A DNA stretch of 64,000 bases from Hofstenia miamia (taxonomy: Eukaryota > Xenacoelomorpha > Acoela > Hofsteniidae). Shown here piece after piece: positions 13,301-28,500 of this stretch; positions within the stretch are counted from its first letter, which is position 1; each line of letters starts with the position of its first letter. Location of the stretch: assembly GCA_900660155.1 (NCBI GenBank), contig CABFPE010000612.1, positions 198,360 through 262,359 on the forward strand, read 5' to 3'. The notes under the pieces are model-generated. The model did not search any database. It saw only the letters and a program-made list of their open reading frames with translations, and had not been told where the DNA came from. Both the position numbers and the translations under genes were made by a program.

Positions 13301-15310
13301 AAGTTCTGCTGATCTTTCTCCAATCGAAAACGTGTGGCAGATATTGAAAAATGACGTTGAGAAGAAAAATCCGAAAAATATATCCGATTTAAAAGAAAAA
13401 ATCCAAGAAAGCCAACACATTTTGACATCTGAAATGAAGTCCAATTTAATGAAATCAGTTTCAGTTCGTTTGAATGAAGTTATTTCTACAGAGGAAAACA
13501 AATTAGGCTTTGATGTTTTTTACTTATAGTCCTTTAATGTATCTTTAAGATCTTACCTTTCTTGAGTTGTTACGTTCAGTAGTTCAAAAGTAATATGCCT
13601 TTTTTCTAGTCTCATTTTTTTTGCGGCCAACTATAAGTATACATCAAGTTTAAATGTAATTTATTTTTTTGAATAAAAATAAGTTACTTTACTTTAGTCA
13701 TTTTCTCCATTGCTGCATTTAAGAATCTGCAAAAGCTCCCACATGTGCTCCTTGTGAATTTGGCGTTTTTCGATTTGGGTGTCATTGGAGTTGATATCAT
13801 ATCGATGTTTGGTTGTATTTATGGCAAGCAATTCTCTACATATATTGTTTGTGAGGCTTCGGGTACACTTTGCATGGTAGCATGTTGTGGATCGCTATGG
13901 ACAATAATGGCGGTTTCGATTAACAGGTTTTCTTCACTCTCAAGTTATCATGTTTGCAATCTCATTGGACCGAAGTCATAGTATTTTAACATATTTCTAA
14001 TAATTGACATTTAAATGACAATTTTTCAGAAATTCAGATCATGCCCTGTTATATTTAGTAGGCAATGGTCTAATGCACATACTAATTGTATATTTTTTAC
14101 AAGCATTTGTTGAGGAAAAGCTAGAAATTGACTCTGAAAATATGCTTTCTAATATAAAGATTCAGGGATATACAAAAACCCTCGAAGCATTAGCTAATTA
14201 TTTCATTTATGCGCATACAATTTCAAAATCAACAATATTGTGTGTAATCCCTGGTCGATCAATAAAGCAAAACATGGTAAATAATTAATTATATAGCAAA
14301 CGCAGCGAAGTAATGGATAAACAATGCAAATTATAGACTACAACTTTTAATGACTAAAAATGCATAATTCATCAATGATTATTGACTGAAATTGCTACTA
14401 CCTCTGTCTTCTGTCCTAGGCAGAACATATTTGTACATTAATCTTTCCTGTAAATATGTAAGAAACTATTATATTAGTCTTTTAGCAAGACGTTTCCTAC
14501 TTAGTAGCTTACAGTACATGATAATCTAAAAGCAGAGTAAAAGCAGCATTGATTGAATCATTCAGGATAAGCATCTATCATTGATTACTATCATAGCATT
14601 ATGTTGAAATTTTAAAAATTGCATTATTGATTTTTAATGCATTACATCGACTGTAGCATCTGAACTTTTAAAGTTACATATAATATTTGAATTTTTGTAT
14701 TTTCAAATTATTCTCAATCAATAACCGTAATTTTAATGTTAAAATCTTAGTAGAATCTTCAAAATTGTTTGTCAATGAAAATAATATATGCTCAAATTCT
14801 TTGCAAAGGCATGTTAAAATTATTGAATTGCAGTATAAAGATATAATTACTTAATTTAGATGGTTATACATCTGTCATCATAATGTCTATCAATCGGTGT
14901 TTGGTGTTAAGTGTACATTTTTGGTCGCTTTCTTAGTGTGGGCGATTACTTTCGCAATGGACTCGCCCAACATGCTTATAAACAGTTTCAGCAGTCATGA
15001 GTATGTGAATTTCTCTCTACATTGTGGGTTTTATCTTTCGAAGCATTGGTGGTATGACGTCTTTTTCTTTATTTTACTTTTCTTTCTCTGCCCAGTTGTC
15101 ATTACAGCCTACTGCTACCATGCAATATGGCAGTCATCCAATAGCAGTAAGTTCGCATGCAATCAATACTTACTTTTTGCACCTGGGCGTATATATTCCG
15201 TTTAAGGATGAAAATTTACTATTTAATTCATTAGTCATTCAATATAAATTCATTAAGTAGTATAGCATTAAATCATTTTTAATTAAACGAGAAATGCATC
15301 AGCGCTAAGA

Positions 15311-15344
<34 letters not shown>

Positions 15345-15575
15345 ATACAGGTGAAAGTTATTTAAATTTTACTATCGAAATTACTGTTTTCGAAAATCCC
15401 TATCTTAGTAATATGTTTCAGCTTTTACATATTAAAGACAGAATGCTTGCCAGTCAAATTATATTAAAAAAATTTCAAGCGAAAATTAATTTTTAAAAAT
15501 CAACAGTAATTTTAACACTATATGAATATATCCGTAAAAAATACGTACAGCTGATGGGTTTATGTATATATATAA

Positions 15576-15608
<33 letters not shown>

Positions 15609-18600
15609 TATATAATTTAACANNNNNNNNNNNNNNNNNNNNNNNNNNNNNNNNNNNNNNNNNNNNNNNNNNNNNNNNNNNNNNNNNNNNNNNNNNNNNN
15701 NNNNNNNNNNNNNNNNNNNNNNNNNNNNNNNNNNNNNNNNNNNNNNNNNNNNNNNNNNNNNNNNNNNNNNNNNNNNNNNNNNNNNNNNNNNNNNNNNNNN
15801 NNNNNNNNNNNNNNNNNNNNNNNNNNNNNNNNNNNNNNNNNNNNNNNNNNNNNNNNNNNNNNNNNNNNNNNNNNNNNNNNNNNNNNNNNNNNNNNNNNNN
15901 NNNNNNNNNNNNNNNNNNNNNNNNNNNNNNNNNNNNNNNNNNNNNNNNNNNNNNNNNNNNNNNNNNNNNNNNNNNNNNNNNNNNNNNTATATATGTATAT
16001 ATATATATATATATATAATTTAACATTAGATTCTCAACAGGAAAAGCTATGTCTTTTCATCTGATTTTTTAGTGGAAATTGCTTCGTTAAGCGTTTTTGA
16101 AATGCAATTCTCTAAGTGCTTAGAGAAAATGTCAGATAATTCTAAATCAATTTCTTTCTCTATTTAATTTTATTAAAACTAATGAATTATGCATAAAATA
16201 TTCAAGAAAATTCACACGTAGTTCTTAATTTGCAAAGTAACTGAGGATGATCTGTTGTAGTCTACAACAGGGTAATCGCTCTGATAAAATTTCCTTGTTT
16301 AAAATCTAAGTAAGTACAGTTAGCAACTTTACACTGAGAAGAGTCTCTTTAAGTTGCAAGCTAAACATTTTTCCTTAAGTTGCAGCTTAATCACTTAAAA
16401 AATCCTGCAAATATTTTTCTTGTAGTTTGTTTTTACTGTAGAATAATAGTTTTTGTCCAAGACTATTAGAATGTTATGTATGAACACGCGATTTATTATT
16501 ATTACAATTAAAATTTGTCGCAGTTTAAGCTTCTGAAATTTAAAATTATTCTGATTTAAGTGCCTTCATTGGTTTTCAATTATGCTAATTTTAAACTTAA
16601 AAACCGTTTACTTTTTTACAAAAGTTAATTCAAACATAATTAAAGTTGCAGTCACTTCTTTGTCTTACAACTTGCGAAGAAAAATAGTTGTTGAAGAATA
16701 CGAAAAAATATGTCCGAAAATATACGCATTTTAATATACAAAATTTTGAAGGTGAGACATGTTATAAACAATTAAATCAATGAATATTTTTTCGACAAAA
16801 CATTAAAAATCCGATCATTGCTCTGATTTTTCATAATCATGTTCCATTAGTTTTTCTAGGAATTGCATTCGCATTAGGATTCCATACTGAATTCAGACGA
16901 TAAAATTGTGGCACTGGACATATCACTCGAGAATTTTGTTTGAAGGTACGACCTCCCTTAATTGAATACTGTATTTGCTTAAAGCTCGTAATTTATATAT
17001 TGAATGAGATAATGGGAAACACAAAACTATTCCAATTCTCAAATATTCCAATTCTATTAAAAGATATTAGTATAAAATTTATATTAATGTCAACTCAAAC
17101 AACCTAATACATGGATTTTTTCTCTGATCATAAACATCCTAGATGTAAATATTTGTACACAGTGTAATCTTAAAAAAAATTATTAGTTCTTTCTGATAGT
17201 TGCTGTGAATTAAATAGTTTCTACAAGTTTATAATTCTTACTTTTCAACTATGATTAAACTATGTTAATCCAATATGTTCAACTATTAGATTGCGATTAT
17301 TACAACTCATCAGTAGATATAGTGTTGACAAAGAATGTAACTTCAATCATATTCGTATTAATGAATATTTCCATCTAGTGTTTTCCAGTAATTAATTTCA
17401 AGAATAGAATTTACAGAATATTACAAGGTCAAATTGTCAATTTGAACAGAATTACTAACATCACAGATAAGTTAGCAGCATTTGTTCAACTGTATGACTT
17501 GAAGTTCAAATTTACTATAAAATTGTTACTTTAAAGTTCATAAATCATTAAATTCATTTAATTATCTAAAATAAATAATAAACGTAAACGCTTTGTTATA
17601 AAAATATATGATAATTTGCTTCAGGGTTGGAGTATATAATAAAGCCAATAGCTTTTCATGATATAATTTAAAAGTTTTATTTGATATCATGAAAAATATT
17701 TCTCTTAAATTGTGAATGTAATTTGTAAATTTTTTGATCTTTTAAAATACATATTTAGGGTACAAGTTAATGCTAAGTATTTACCAAGAGTTAGTTTTAA
17801 AATATTAAAGTTCTTGTTTCTCTTTCTATAATTCAATTATAACTGTATAATTATAAATTTATATATATATATATATATCTGAAACAGACTAATTTCACAT
17901 GGTGACTATTACCAATTATTCTAACAAAGATATTTGGAACAATCAATGTTAACTACTTTAAATATTAAGTGAAACAATTTTGGATGAAATACATTATTAA
18001 AAATGATATATTTAAGTTGATTGTAAGTGACACAACACACATGATTCTCGAATTTTCACAAAAAAAAAAAAACTCTCTATTTTTTTAGCAAATTTTCATG
18101 AAAAAATTTAAAATTTTTGTATAAAGTTTGGCCCGGGTAAATTTCCCGGGAAAGCAGGCCCGGGAAATTTGCATTAAATTTTACAAAATTTGGGGAAAAA
18201 AAACCCTTTCCCCAGAGAAATTTTTTTGATAAAAGAATTTACGATACAAAATAATTTAAATAAATAAAAATTTTAAATCATTTTTAAATTTACAAAAAAG
18301 ATGTGCTTTATTTTAAAATGCGTAGAGACTACTTTAAAAAATGAGTGCTTTCAAAAAAAAAAAAAATTTTTCTACTTTTTAAAATAAAACTTTTGACGTA
18401 AATTAAACTATAGTTTATATATTTTAATTTACGGAAATATATGTATCAAAGTTTTTGTTTTTTTTAGCAACCCTTTAAAATAGAAATAGTTTTTTTTTTT
18501 TTTTCAAAGAAAATGAAAGGGAAAAAGGGGGGAAAAATTTTTTATTTTTTAAATTAAATATCGGAATGAAATTTTGAAGGCAATCATTGCGCTAACTGCC

Positions 18601-21600
18601 TTTAATGTTTCATGATTGTTTGTTGTACTGCAAATCGCTAGGCCTGATTAAAGTAGGCCATAGCAGGATGTGAATTTACACAATGTTATAGAACATACCG
18701 ATGTACTTCTACATCGCTTTGCCTAGGCAATTTATGTTAGGGTTCAAAATATTGCATTAAATTACCAAACAATTGTAGAAACCCCAATATGTTTCAGGTT
18801 GAGGATCTAAGGATTGCGTGTAAAATATTATCAATAGGTGGCCTGGAATTGACTATTCACAAGAGGCACAATTAACTATTCAAGTGACATAAAAATACAG
18901 GGTGTGTCAAAAGTAGCTTGACATTCCAAATTAAAATAACTTTTTATTTATACATGTATGAAACCAAACAATAATATATGTAAATAAACAAACTCTAATA
19001 AGGGGAATTACAGATATTTTAAAACTAATGTTCAAATAGTCCTCCATTCTGCTCAATAAGTAAGTTCACATCTTTGTATCATATTCTGGATAGCTAAATG
19101 TAATTAATGTTAAATGAATCAACTTCTGGTATAATCCTCCTTTTTAAATATTCCAAGTTGGTTGGAAAGTATGTGTGATATACCCGTGACTTTAGAGTAG
19201 ACCACAGATAATAGTCAAGTGGACTCGGTCAGTTGATCTAGAAGGCCATGCATGACCAAAACCACTGCCAATAACACGCTCAGCTGGCAACTCAGTGCTG
19301 ATGAATTCCCTGGCTTGTTTGGAGTGGTGTGGTGGCGCACCGTCATCCTGAAAAATAACAGACTTCATTTTTCGTTTCTGTCTTAGTTGTGGAAACATTT
19401 CGTCACGGAGCATACTGAGGTAATTATCCGGATTTACTGTACCCAGAAAGAAAAAATGGCTTTAGCACATAATTTGCACTGAATACCATCCACACACATA
19501 ATTTTTCAGGGTGCAAGCCTTCTGTTGTTACTTGCCGAAGGTTCTCAGATGTCTATATGGTACAATTATGACGGTTGACCATTTCATTCATAAAAAATAG
19601 CCCTCATCTGACCAAAGCATATTATTGAGCAAATTAGCATTAGCTAAAATCCATTGTGCAAATTCGAGACGATGATGATAGTCTGATTCAGTAATAGTTT
19701 GATGCAAAGCAATTTTGTATATCCGCATACCACATGCTTTAGGAATTCGTCTAACACTTTTCTTTGGAATTATAGTACCTGCATCAATAGAAGGAGAACT
19801 TGCATGGCCATGCACATTTGTATCTTGCAGAATTTTCCGGTCTTCTTGGAGCAATGGTCTCCTTGATTTAGCAGCATTGTGCAAGGATGTCTTTTCAAAT
19901 TTTCTTATCATGTGAGTGACAGAAAAATGTCTTTGTGAAGGTGGTGCGCTGTTCTGTATGCACGTAATACCGCTTTTGCACTGTCTCCATTTTTTAGTAT
20001 AGTTTTAATATTTCCAGTTTAGTGTCTAAATCCATGTCTAAAGTTAAAAAGTACTAGAAAAATAACAAAATGGGTATGCATAACATAAATTCCCTTTATA
20101 TAGTTATAAAATGATGAAATATTTCATCATCTTTTTGTGATTGGTTGAATTTTTTAATAAGTTTTAAAGTCAAGTTAATTTTGACACACCCTGTATATTA
20201 TCGTCTTTCTTAAAAATTGTTAAAGACATTTTTAACACACTAAAGGAGATATACAGTACTGGAAATATGTATTTGATCACCTTGCTATGTTAAAAAAATG
20301 AGCATTCATTGGATAGAGTATGTCTAAGATTATAACTAATTGTTAGTTTGATTAAGAAAGGAAAATCTGTTTGTCTTAAACCATTAAATGTGTAGAATAA
20401 AAATTGGCCATAAATTTTTAATCAAAATTAAAAAACTTTTATTGGAAAAATGAGCAAATCCGAAAAAAAGTAAATTCAAACTAAGATACATAAATTCATA
20501 ATTGATGCAATATAATCACTTAGCAACAAAATTCTCTATTCTAAAATAACAGCTTCAAGGCGATCAAGACTTAAAGAAAAAAGTCTATTAATAAAACTTT
20601 TGGGAATTGCATAAAATTCTTTCTTTATTGCGATCCACAGCTCGTCTTCAGTGTGTATAGTATACTGTCCAGTTTTATATTTTCAATAACGTTAAGGCCA
20701 GGCCAGTCAGCAAGGATAGCAACCCCATTATTGTGGGAGAAGTTTTTCATTTCTTTTGAGGTATAACATGGAGCACTATCATGCTGATATATTAAATCAC
20801 TTGTAAGCAGTAGCAAGAGTTCGTTTTCTAGAATCCGAGCATATTGAGAGCTTCGGAGAGTACCAGTGATGTGAACAATCTTGCGAAGACCACACTTCCA
20901 TATTGCACCCCATACCATTACAGACTTCCACCGCACCATTCTTCATGGTCCCCCGTGTAAATTGACGCATGAATCTGAACTTCTGCCCAGTTCGTCTCTC
21001 TATTAACATCCTTTTTGATTAATATGGCTCAAATCTTGACTCATCTGAAAATATAAAATTAGACCAATGTTCAGATGAATTGTCTTTTATCAACTTGGCC
21101 CACCTCAGCCAGTGTAATCTTTGTTTTGAGGTTAAGAATAGCTTTCTGGGTGCCACGAAAGTCCCAATTGAATACATCTTCAGGATGTTTCGCACAGTTC
21201 TTGCTGTCACGAGGTGACCATCAAGCAATTCCTTGCGCAGTTCTTCTGAAGTCTTCCGTGGATTTCGCTTTGAAAGGCACACAAGAGCTAATTGGGAGGT
21301 TTTGGAGGTCTTCCGGGTTTTGGCCTGGGGCAATGATGTTTTCAGAAGTGAACTGTCTGATGATATCCCCGACAGTACTTCGAGGTCACTCTAAAAGTCG
21401 GGCTACATTACGTTGACTCATCCCTTCCAAATGATTGGAGATAATCAACTGGCGGATGGCAAGAGGTACGTAACCAGGCATCATATAAGACGATAAAGAC
21501 TGTTATTAGGTTTTTCAATATAAATAGACTGAATAAAGCTCAAAGAATGAAATCTTTTACATATTCTCTGATTTGGTCCAATACTTTTTTTCAAGAAAAG

Positions 21601-23022
21601 ATTAACTAACCACAAGCATTGTAGCATCTCTAATTAAAATTTAAAGTAAGCAGTGATAATTATGTCTCAACATTGATGAATTTTTCTTTCTGCAACACCA
21701 AATCCAATTAAAAAATACTTATGACATACTTGGCGTCCATTTCTTAGAAATATTTATGACAAATCATGGGTGGCTGAATTCTTTTTTCCATTACTGTACA
21801 TAGATAGTACATTTTTTGGTTACAAATGTATTAGGCATGTGTTGAAATTTAGATATATTTGTTTAGAAAAATCATTCGTAACTAGATGCAATGCCTTGTT
21901 ACGGAGTTTTACTATGTTGATTATACAAGTTTATGGAAATTTTTTTGTATGTATATTAATCCAAATTACTAATTAAGTATAAATCACATTTTATAGAATT
22001 GATAACTGTTTCTTGAAATGGGAGATTAGCAATGCTCTTAGCTGTTATCAAAGATTTAAGTGTCCGAAAAACGAAAGTTTTTCAACAAAGTATCTTCAAT
22101 TAATTCCAGAAAAAATGTCGTAGGAATTACAAATATTACCACGTAATCACACAGGAATTTGACAAATACAATCGATATGACACACGCGTTGTGAAGCAAA
22201 GCAATGTTCCTTAGATGAAGCTGTATGCGCTTGTCCGTACATTAGCTGTATAAAATAATTCATACAATTGTCGTGGAATTATTTGGTTTGCAAACATCTA
22301 GCGTATATTCTTTAACAATCTTAAGTAATTTCTATTTCTAGTATCCTCAAAAGTCAAACTTATGGAAATTTTAAAGAATTAAATTGAAGTACACTCAAAA
22401 CCGAATTCACATCAAACAAAGTGCATCTATTTTGATTGGTCACGGCGTTAACATCCCATTGATTCCTTCTCCAAAAACACACTGGGACCACTACTTCATT
22501 TAACAGCACTTTTTATATCTACAAATGTACCGTATTTGCAAATGCTTGCTGGGGTAAATCCTATTGTAATCATAGATGGAAAAACGTAAATTAATTTTGG
22601 TTAATAAGAGTCAAAGCAATATATTTGCTAAAAGATACAGTTAAACTACAAACTAAATATAAAATTTGTAATAATAATAATTGTGTCTGCGGTAGGTAAG
22701 CTCAGTGTAAAAATCAGATGTGTTTAGCATGTTTGCTTCTCCGAATGTACTTTGTCGATGTAAAAGCACAATTTTTAAGTTTTTTTTAAAAAATTTTTGT
22801 AATTTTTTTCTATTCTAATCTTATTTTGTAAATCATTCCAATTCTTTGAGACTGTTCAATGAAAACTAGGATAGGAAATACTCCTGGAAATATATTTATG
22901 TGATCGTGGATTGACTTTTAAGTAATTTGCAAAAAAAGAAATTGATTCTCGACCATATTTATTCTTAAATATAATGGAAGCTGCATGGTATTGTACTTGA
23001 TATTTCAGGAATAATAATAATA

Positions 23023-23058
<36 letters not shown>

Positions 23059-25463
23059 TTTCATCTGTATTCACTAAAATGATCATGATTATCTGCAAAA
23101 TTTCATGTTTTTATTGACCAATTATACGTTTTTGATCATAAATAATGGATTTTGGAATAAAATTGTAATAAAAATGAACAATAATGTAATTGCGCAAATG
23201 AATGCAATAATTGAACGTGATAATCTGGTTCTAAATTTCTGAGGTGGCATCAGTATCTAACGCCAGAAAACATTTTTTGTAACTTTTTTAGAAGAAATTT
23301 ATCAAATTTTAAGTCTATCAATATCAGCACCTAAATATGTTACATGATTACTTTGTTTTATTGGAGCACTGTTCGATCTTGTTTGTTATTTCTTTTACGG
23401 AATTGAATGAAAATAGAATGAATTGCGTTTTTTCAATATTAATTTTTAATTTATTGGATGAGAAATACCTAAAAAGATTTTCAATATCACTCTGTAATTT
23501 TTTTGTGGCCATAAATGCATTGTCTGATTTATGAAGCAAGTATCATCAGCAAATTAATATATTTCACTATGATTTACATGCTTAATTATGTCGTTTACAC
23601 ATATTGCAATTTAAATTAAATTGAGCCCTAGTGCTGTGCCTTGAGGTACTCTTCGATCCGTTTTAATATAATCAGATTTCATGTTATTCATTGAAACATG
23701 CTGTTTTCTGTTTTCTAATTTTTAAATTTAATCGTCAAAATTTAACATTTCATTGAACTAAATCCTTTGCTTAAGTCTAGAAGGGCTATGCAATTGGATA
23801 TATTTTGAGATTTATTTATTTTTTATATATTTTCTTAGTAATTGAAACAATTGCATCAATTGTACTATGCTTACTGCGGAAACCCTATTGATTAGATGAT
23901 AAAATATTTTCAGATGCAAGATGTTGGTTGTTTTGATTGTGCAATAAGTTTTCTAATAATAATAACTATAATAAAAAATTTGCATAAGCTTAAATTTACC
24001 CACATATTGTGTAACAAAATAAGTTAACTAAAAGATATTTTTGGCTTTATATTCAAATTAGCATGAACATTTTTATTGTAACCGCCATGCGGCCCCAGCC
24101 ATTGTCGCACAACACTAGATGAGGTTCAATAATCTACAATGCTCTTCATTATTTTATAAACATTAAATATTTCATTAGTTTTAATTAAATTTATGAATAA
24201 AAAATAGTAGTTTCAAAATTCAACAAGGATGTTGCTTTTTCATTAACTAGAGTTTTTCAAAATGCTGCGATATAATTCAAGTTTGATTTTTTGAATAAAT
24301 CATTTAAGATCAACACATGCAGTAAATTTTATAGATCTGCAAGTTTCTTCCAAAACTTTCAAAACAAATCACTATTGATGATTGCACATATTTGTAAATA
24401 CATTACACTAAGTTAATTTATGGGAACATAATTTGATTCAGGTTGTTGACTGGCATTGACTAATGCAGTTTAGGAATGTCTGCCATCAGTGAAAACCGCA
24501 AGAGGCAGCAACGCCAAGTAACTCGCTCACTTATGGTAATATTTTTCATATTTGTGGTATTTTGGGCACCACTGAGTATAATCATTGGAATAGTTGGCAT
24601 TTTCAAAGAACGCATTTACATTCCTTTTGGTTTGTTACTTATTATTAATAATTATGTAATCAAGAAATGTGTATATATACGAATAGGCTCGCGACCTCTG
24701 ACTTTGTGCATGGCACACCTCAATGGGTTTGATATATGCTTGGACATATCAAGAAACAGTCAAAGTTATTCGCTTTTTCTATGTACTCAAGAACTTATCA
24801 ATACATGAACGTTAGGTATGGAAAGAATTTAAATCTCCTTCAAAAATTCGAAATTTTTAAAGAAAAATTGTTAATGTTTTCAACTTTATTTGCCACAGCA
24901 GTGCGCTTCAATAGAAATTTTCAACATTATATCAAGGCATGTTCTCCAATAGAGATGTGTATGGTTCATGATTTGAAATTTGCTAAAAAGCTTTTAGCAA
25001 ATTATTTGTAAATGTAGAAAAACGGGTTGTTCTTCAAAATAGAGTTAGCAGTTAAAACCAATTCCACATTTTGTATTTGAATAGAGATCTTCAATTCAAA
25101 TAATATTAAGCAATATTTGGTAATAACTAAGGAATAATTACAAAGCATAAAATTTTTTATTAAAACCAAAAATAACTACTATTTTCAATTCTACACTAAT
25201 TACTTAAGAGTTAGTTACTAAGCCCTCAGATTTTGAAGAAAGAAATTACAATATTGTATTTAATAGAAATAATTAGATGATATTTTCAAAATGCTAATAC
25301 TAAAATTGATAAGGATATAGCATAAAAATCTCTTTTAATTTTTCCTAATATTATTCAACCAAGACTGCAACATCGTCATTTACCATTTGCAAATTTTAAG
25401 AGTTATTTATATCTATTTTCAAATTTATTTATTCAACTAATATGCTGGTAAGTTTTCACTCTT

Positions 25464-25513
<50 letters not shown>

Positions 25514-28500
25514 CTGAGTTCTCACTGAGTTGTTTTAACTTGCAATTTTGACTGAGGAATAAATACTTGTACAATAATTAAAATGTAATGTTAACCTACA
25601 GAAACTGTTATTCATTATTGAGAATTAAAACTTTTTATTAAATATGATAACTGAAGTGGTTTTTACATATTTGCCTGCAAGCTGAAATTTTTTTGACCAA
25701 ATATATGGTGGTTGACCTAGCAGTCATCAAATGTATTTGGTAGACTTTGATAAAATTATCTTGGTAAGTGGGTTATTCAATATGAATAACTAGTTTGAAA
25801 AACATTTCTCATAATAATTAATTTACACTTATCTGCAGCTAAGATATTAGTTTAAAATTCTATAATAATAAAGTACAAAAACAACAATGATTTTCTATAT
25901 TTTTATTCTTCCATTAGAAGCCAAAAATAGACTACTCAGCCCATTAGAACTCTTAAAAAATAATACATATTTTTATAAAATTAATTATTTTGAAATGCTA
26001 CATCAAATGATTTTTTTTGAAATATAATCTCGGAAGTTTAAAATTTCAAAACACTGACGTTAAGGCACAGCCTTGCAAACATTATTTAATAGCTAGACAA
26101 GCAACTTTTAGGCTGTACACATAGTTCACAAATTTAACACAATTGTCAAAATTCTCTCCCATAATGTTCCATACCTGTTGATGAATATTTGTCGTATCAC
26201 AATGTGAGACATAAAGAAATTTGATAATGACGCGAGTGTTATATCTTGAATAATTGCTTTTAAATGCATTCATTGTGGAAAGAAAAATTATGCAATTAAA
26301 AATTTTTGCATCCATGTAATTAAATATATTTCTGTCAAACTATCAAAAATCAAATTAACTTTCAAAATATAAACCCTTCAGACATGCACATTGTATGGAA
26401 GTGCTACAAAATATTTATATGGTGGCTGAGCACTGTTAGTCTCCATTGTTTCTGATTACATTAAAAAAAATTTTCTATTGTTAAAATTTTCATTGAAATT
26501 GACTGTGCAGATTTGTACACATTGGGACACCATTATCTAATTTAATGACATATTTTTGATAAAAACATTTTATTTAGAGTGTCTTTTGAAGTATTACATT
26601 GAAATGATGCAAAAACTTGTTTCTTGTGAAGATATATTATGATTTGTGAATAACTCAAATTTAGCTAGTTCTACCAAGTTCTCCATTTTGCAAAATGCTA
26701 ATTTTTAAAAGTTTGCTTCAATACTAAATTATGCCAATATTTATACTAAATTCATTTTAAGATAACAAAAAGGTTGTGTAATTTAATAAACGAAGATATT
26801 CAAGGTTGAATATAAATGCATATCTCAATAAATATCTAGTTTCTACATGTGTACAATTGTACACATTGAGTCTCAAGGGGATCAAATAACTGCAAGCATG
26901 CACTTAAGCATGCAGCCACACATGTACACCGAAACTTAGTTATTGCCTTAACCACGTATAGCATTATCGTACACAAAAGGAAGACATGATGAAATGGAAT
27001 GTCCCCGGCCAGCTTTTTAAAATATTTTGGGTCAATAAAGTAAAAAAAATAAAAACAAAGTGTGATAAATGATACTTCAGTATCTATTTTTTCAAATTTT
27101 CAAAAAATACAAAATATTTAGTTACTCTTTTGATCATGACTAAGATGTCCTCCCCCGTCGAAAAATCCTACTTTCACACCCGTTATGGTGCAAAATTGAA
27201 AATGTATAAATATACATTATACAGTAAGAAAACACATGTTTCTTCACACCATTTTTATAAGTGATTCTCAATATATATGCTTCTCATTTTACAAATGTTC
27301 GTGAATATTGACCTATTTGAATAATCTAAAGGGCAATCTTTAAATTATCGTATCGGTAAGCAAGTCGATATGACTACTCATGTAAAATTTTATTTGCTGC
27401 AATGCATGCATTTCTATTGTAATAATATGATTGATTTAATGCCCAATAGTAACCGCCACAAAAAATGCCCACAGGAATATTCATTTGCTGTGATTTAGAA
27501 GGAAAGTACATGGTCTGTTTATTATGCGAAATTGAAATAGTAAATGCATGCAGGGTAGTATAGGTACAAATGTATCCATATGAAGTTATTTTATTTAAAA
27601 AATAAATCGGCATTTCAACAATTCAGAATAAGAGAAAGTCAAAGAACCCATAGTTATATATGACTTTTTTCAAAATAAACTGCAAAATTAGAGATTATAA
27701 AATTAACTTACTTCCATCAGTCTGCAAGACATACTTCAATCTCAGAAACAAAAAAATATGAATTAGTAAGATATATCAAATTATCCCTAGCTAATCATGT
27801 GAAACTCAAAGCCTGTTTAGTATATCACAAAATTTCTAGATAAATTTGGAAACAAAATTTCAATTAATCACAACAGATAATTTAATCCAATTCATAAAGT
27901 TGTTAACTACTTTATTATAAGCGTAGAGCAGAAATCCATGTTTTCCATCGAAACATATGTAAATGTTCAAAAAGTACTTTGTTAAGGCATTTAACTGGTT
28001 ATTTGTTGAGTTTCGAAATATTATGATTAAGAGCATTTTAAATATCAAAAAGGGAGGGAAATAGAAAAATTCATTTATTAATACAGTTTGAAATTTAAAG
28101 GTAATTGAAAGTAACATTATCAATTTTTGCTAAAATTTTTCAAGTAGTGTCTGCAACTGGCTGCTTTCTGTGAAATGCTAATTTTTTTTTAAATCTTTAA
28201 TTGCAGAATAATAAAAACATATAGAGAGGATTGTCTTAAATGGTTTGCAAAACAATTGGTCAGACTAGTATTTACATTAAGCTAATTTTGTTAACATAAC
28301 AAATGTCTAACCTTTTGTCACTTTTGCATACATTAAAATCCATAGATTAGGAATGTCTTGGTATATGAACTAATTGTTTCACATCAACAATTAAAATTTG
28401 CAGCAAATTTATTGTTCTACCTAGAAAAAAGCGGATGGCCCATTATTTGCTAGTAATTTCAAATTTGTTGGTTGCTAGTGGAAAATACATTTGCAGATGT

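Noticed and set aside
15493-16026. Open frames of 150-180 codons across the first N gap
   Set aside because: Made of N codons and (TA)n translation.
24085-24130. tRNA- or SINE-like G+C-rich patch with a GGTTCAAT box, similar in part to 4793-4830
   Set aside because: No matching A box at the right distance and the similarity is limited to about 16 bases.
24630-24808. Extension of class A receptor exon 4 to the end of its open frame
   Set aside because: It would replace TM7. The donor at 24630 with the acceptor at 29292 restores NSAINFLVYG and the expected length.
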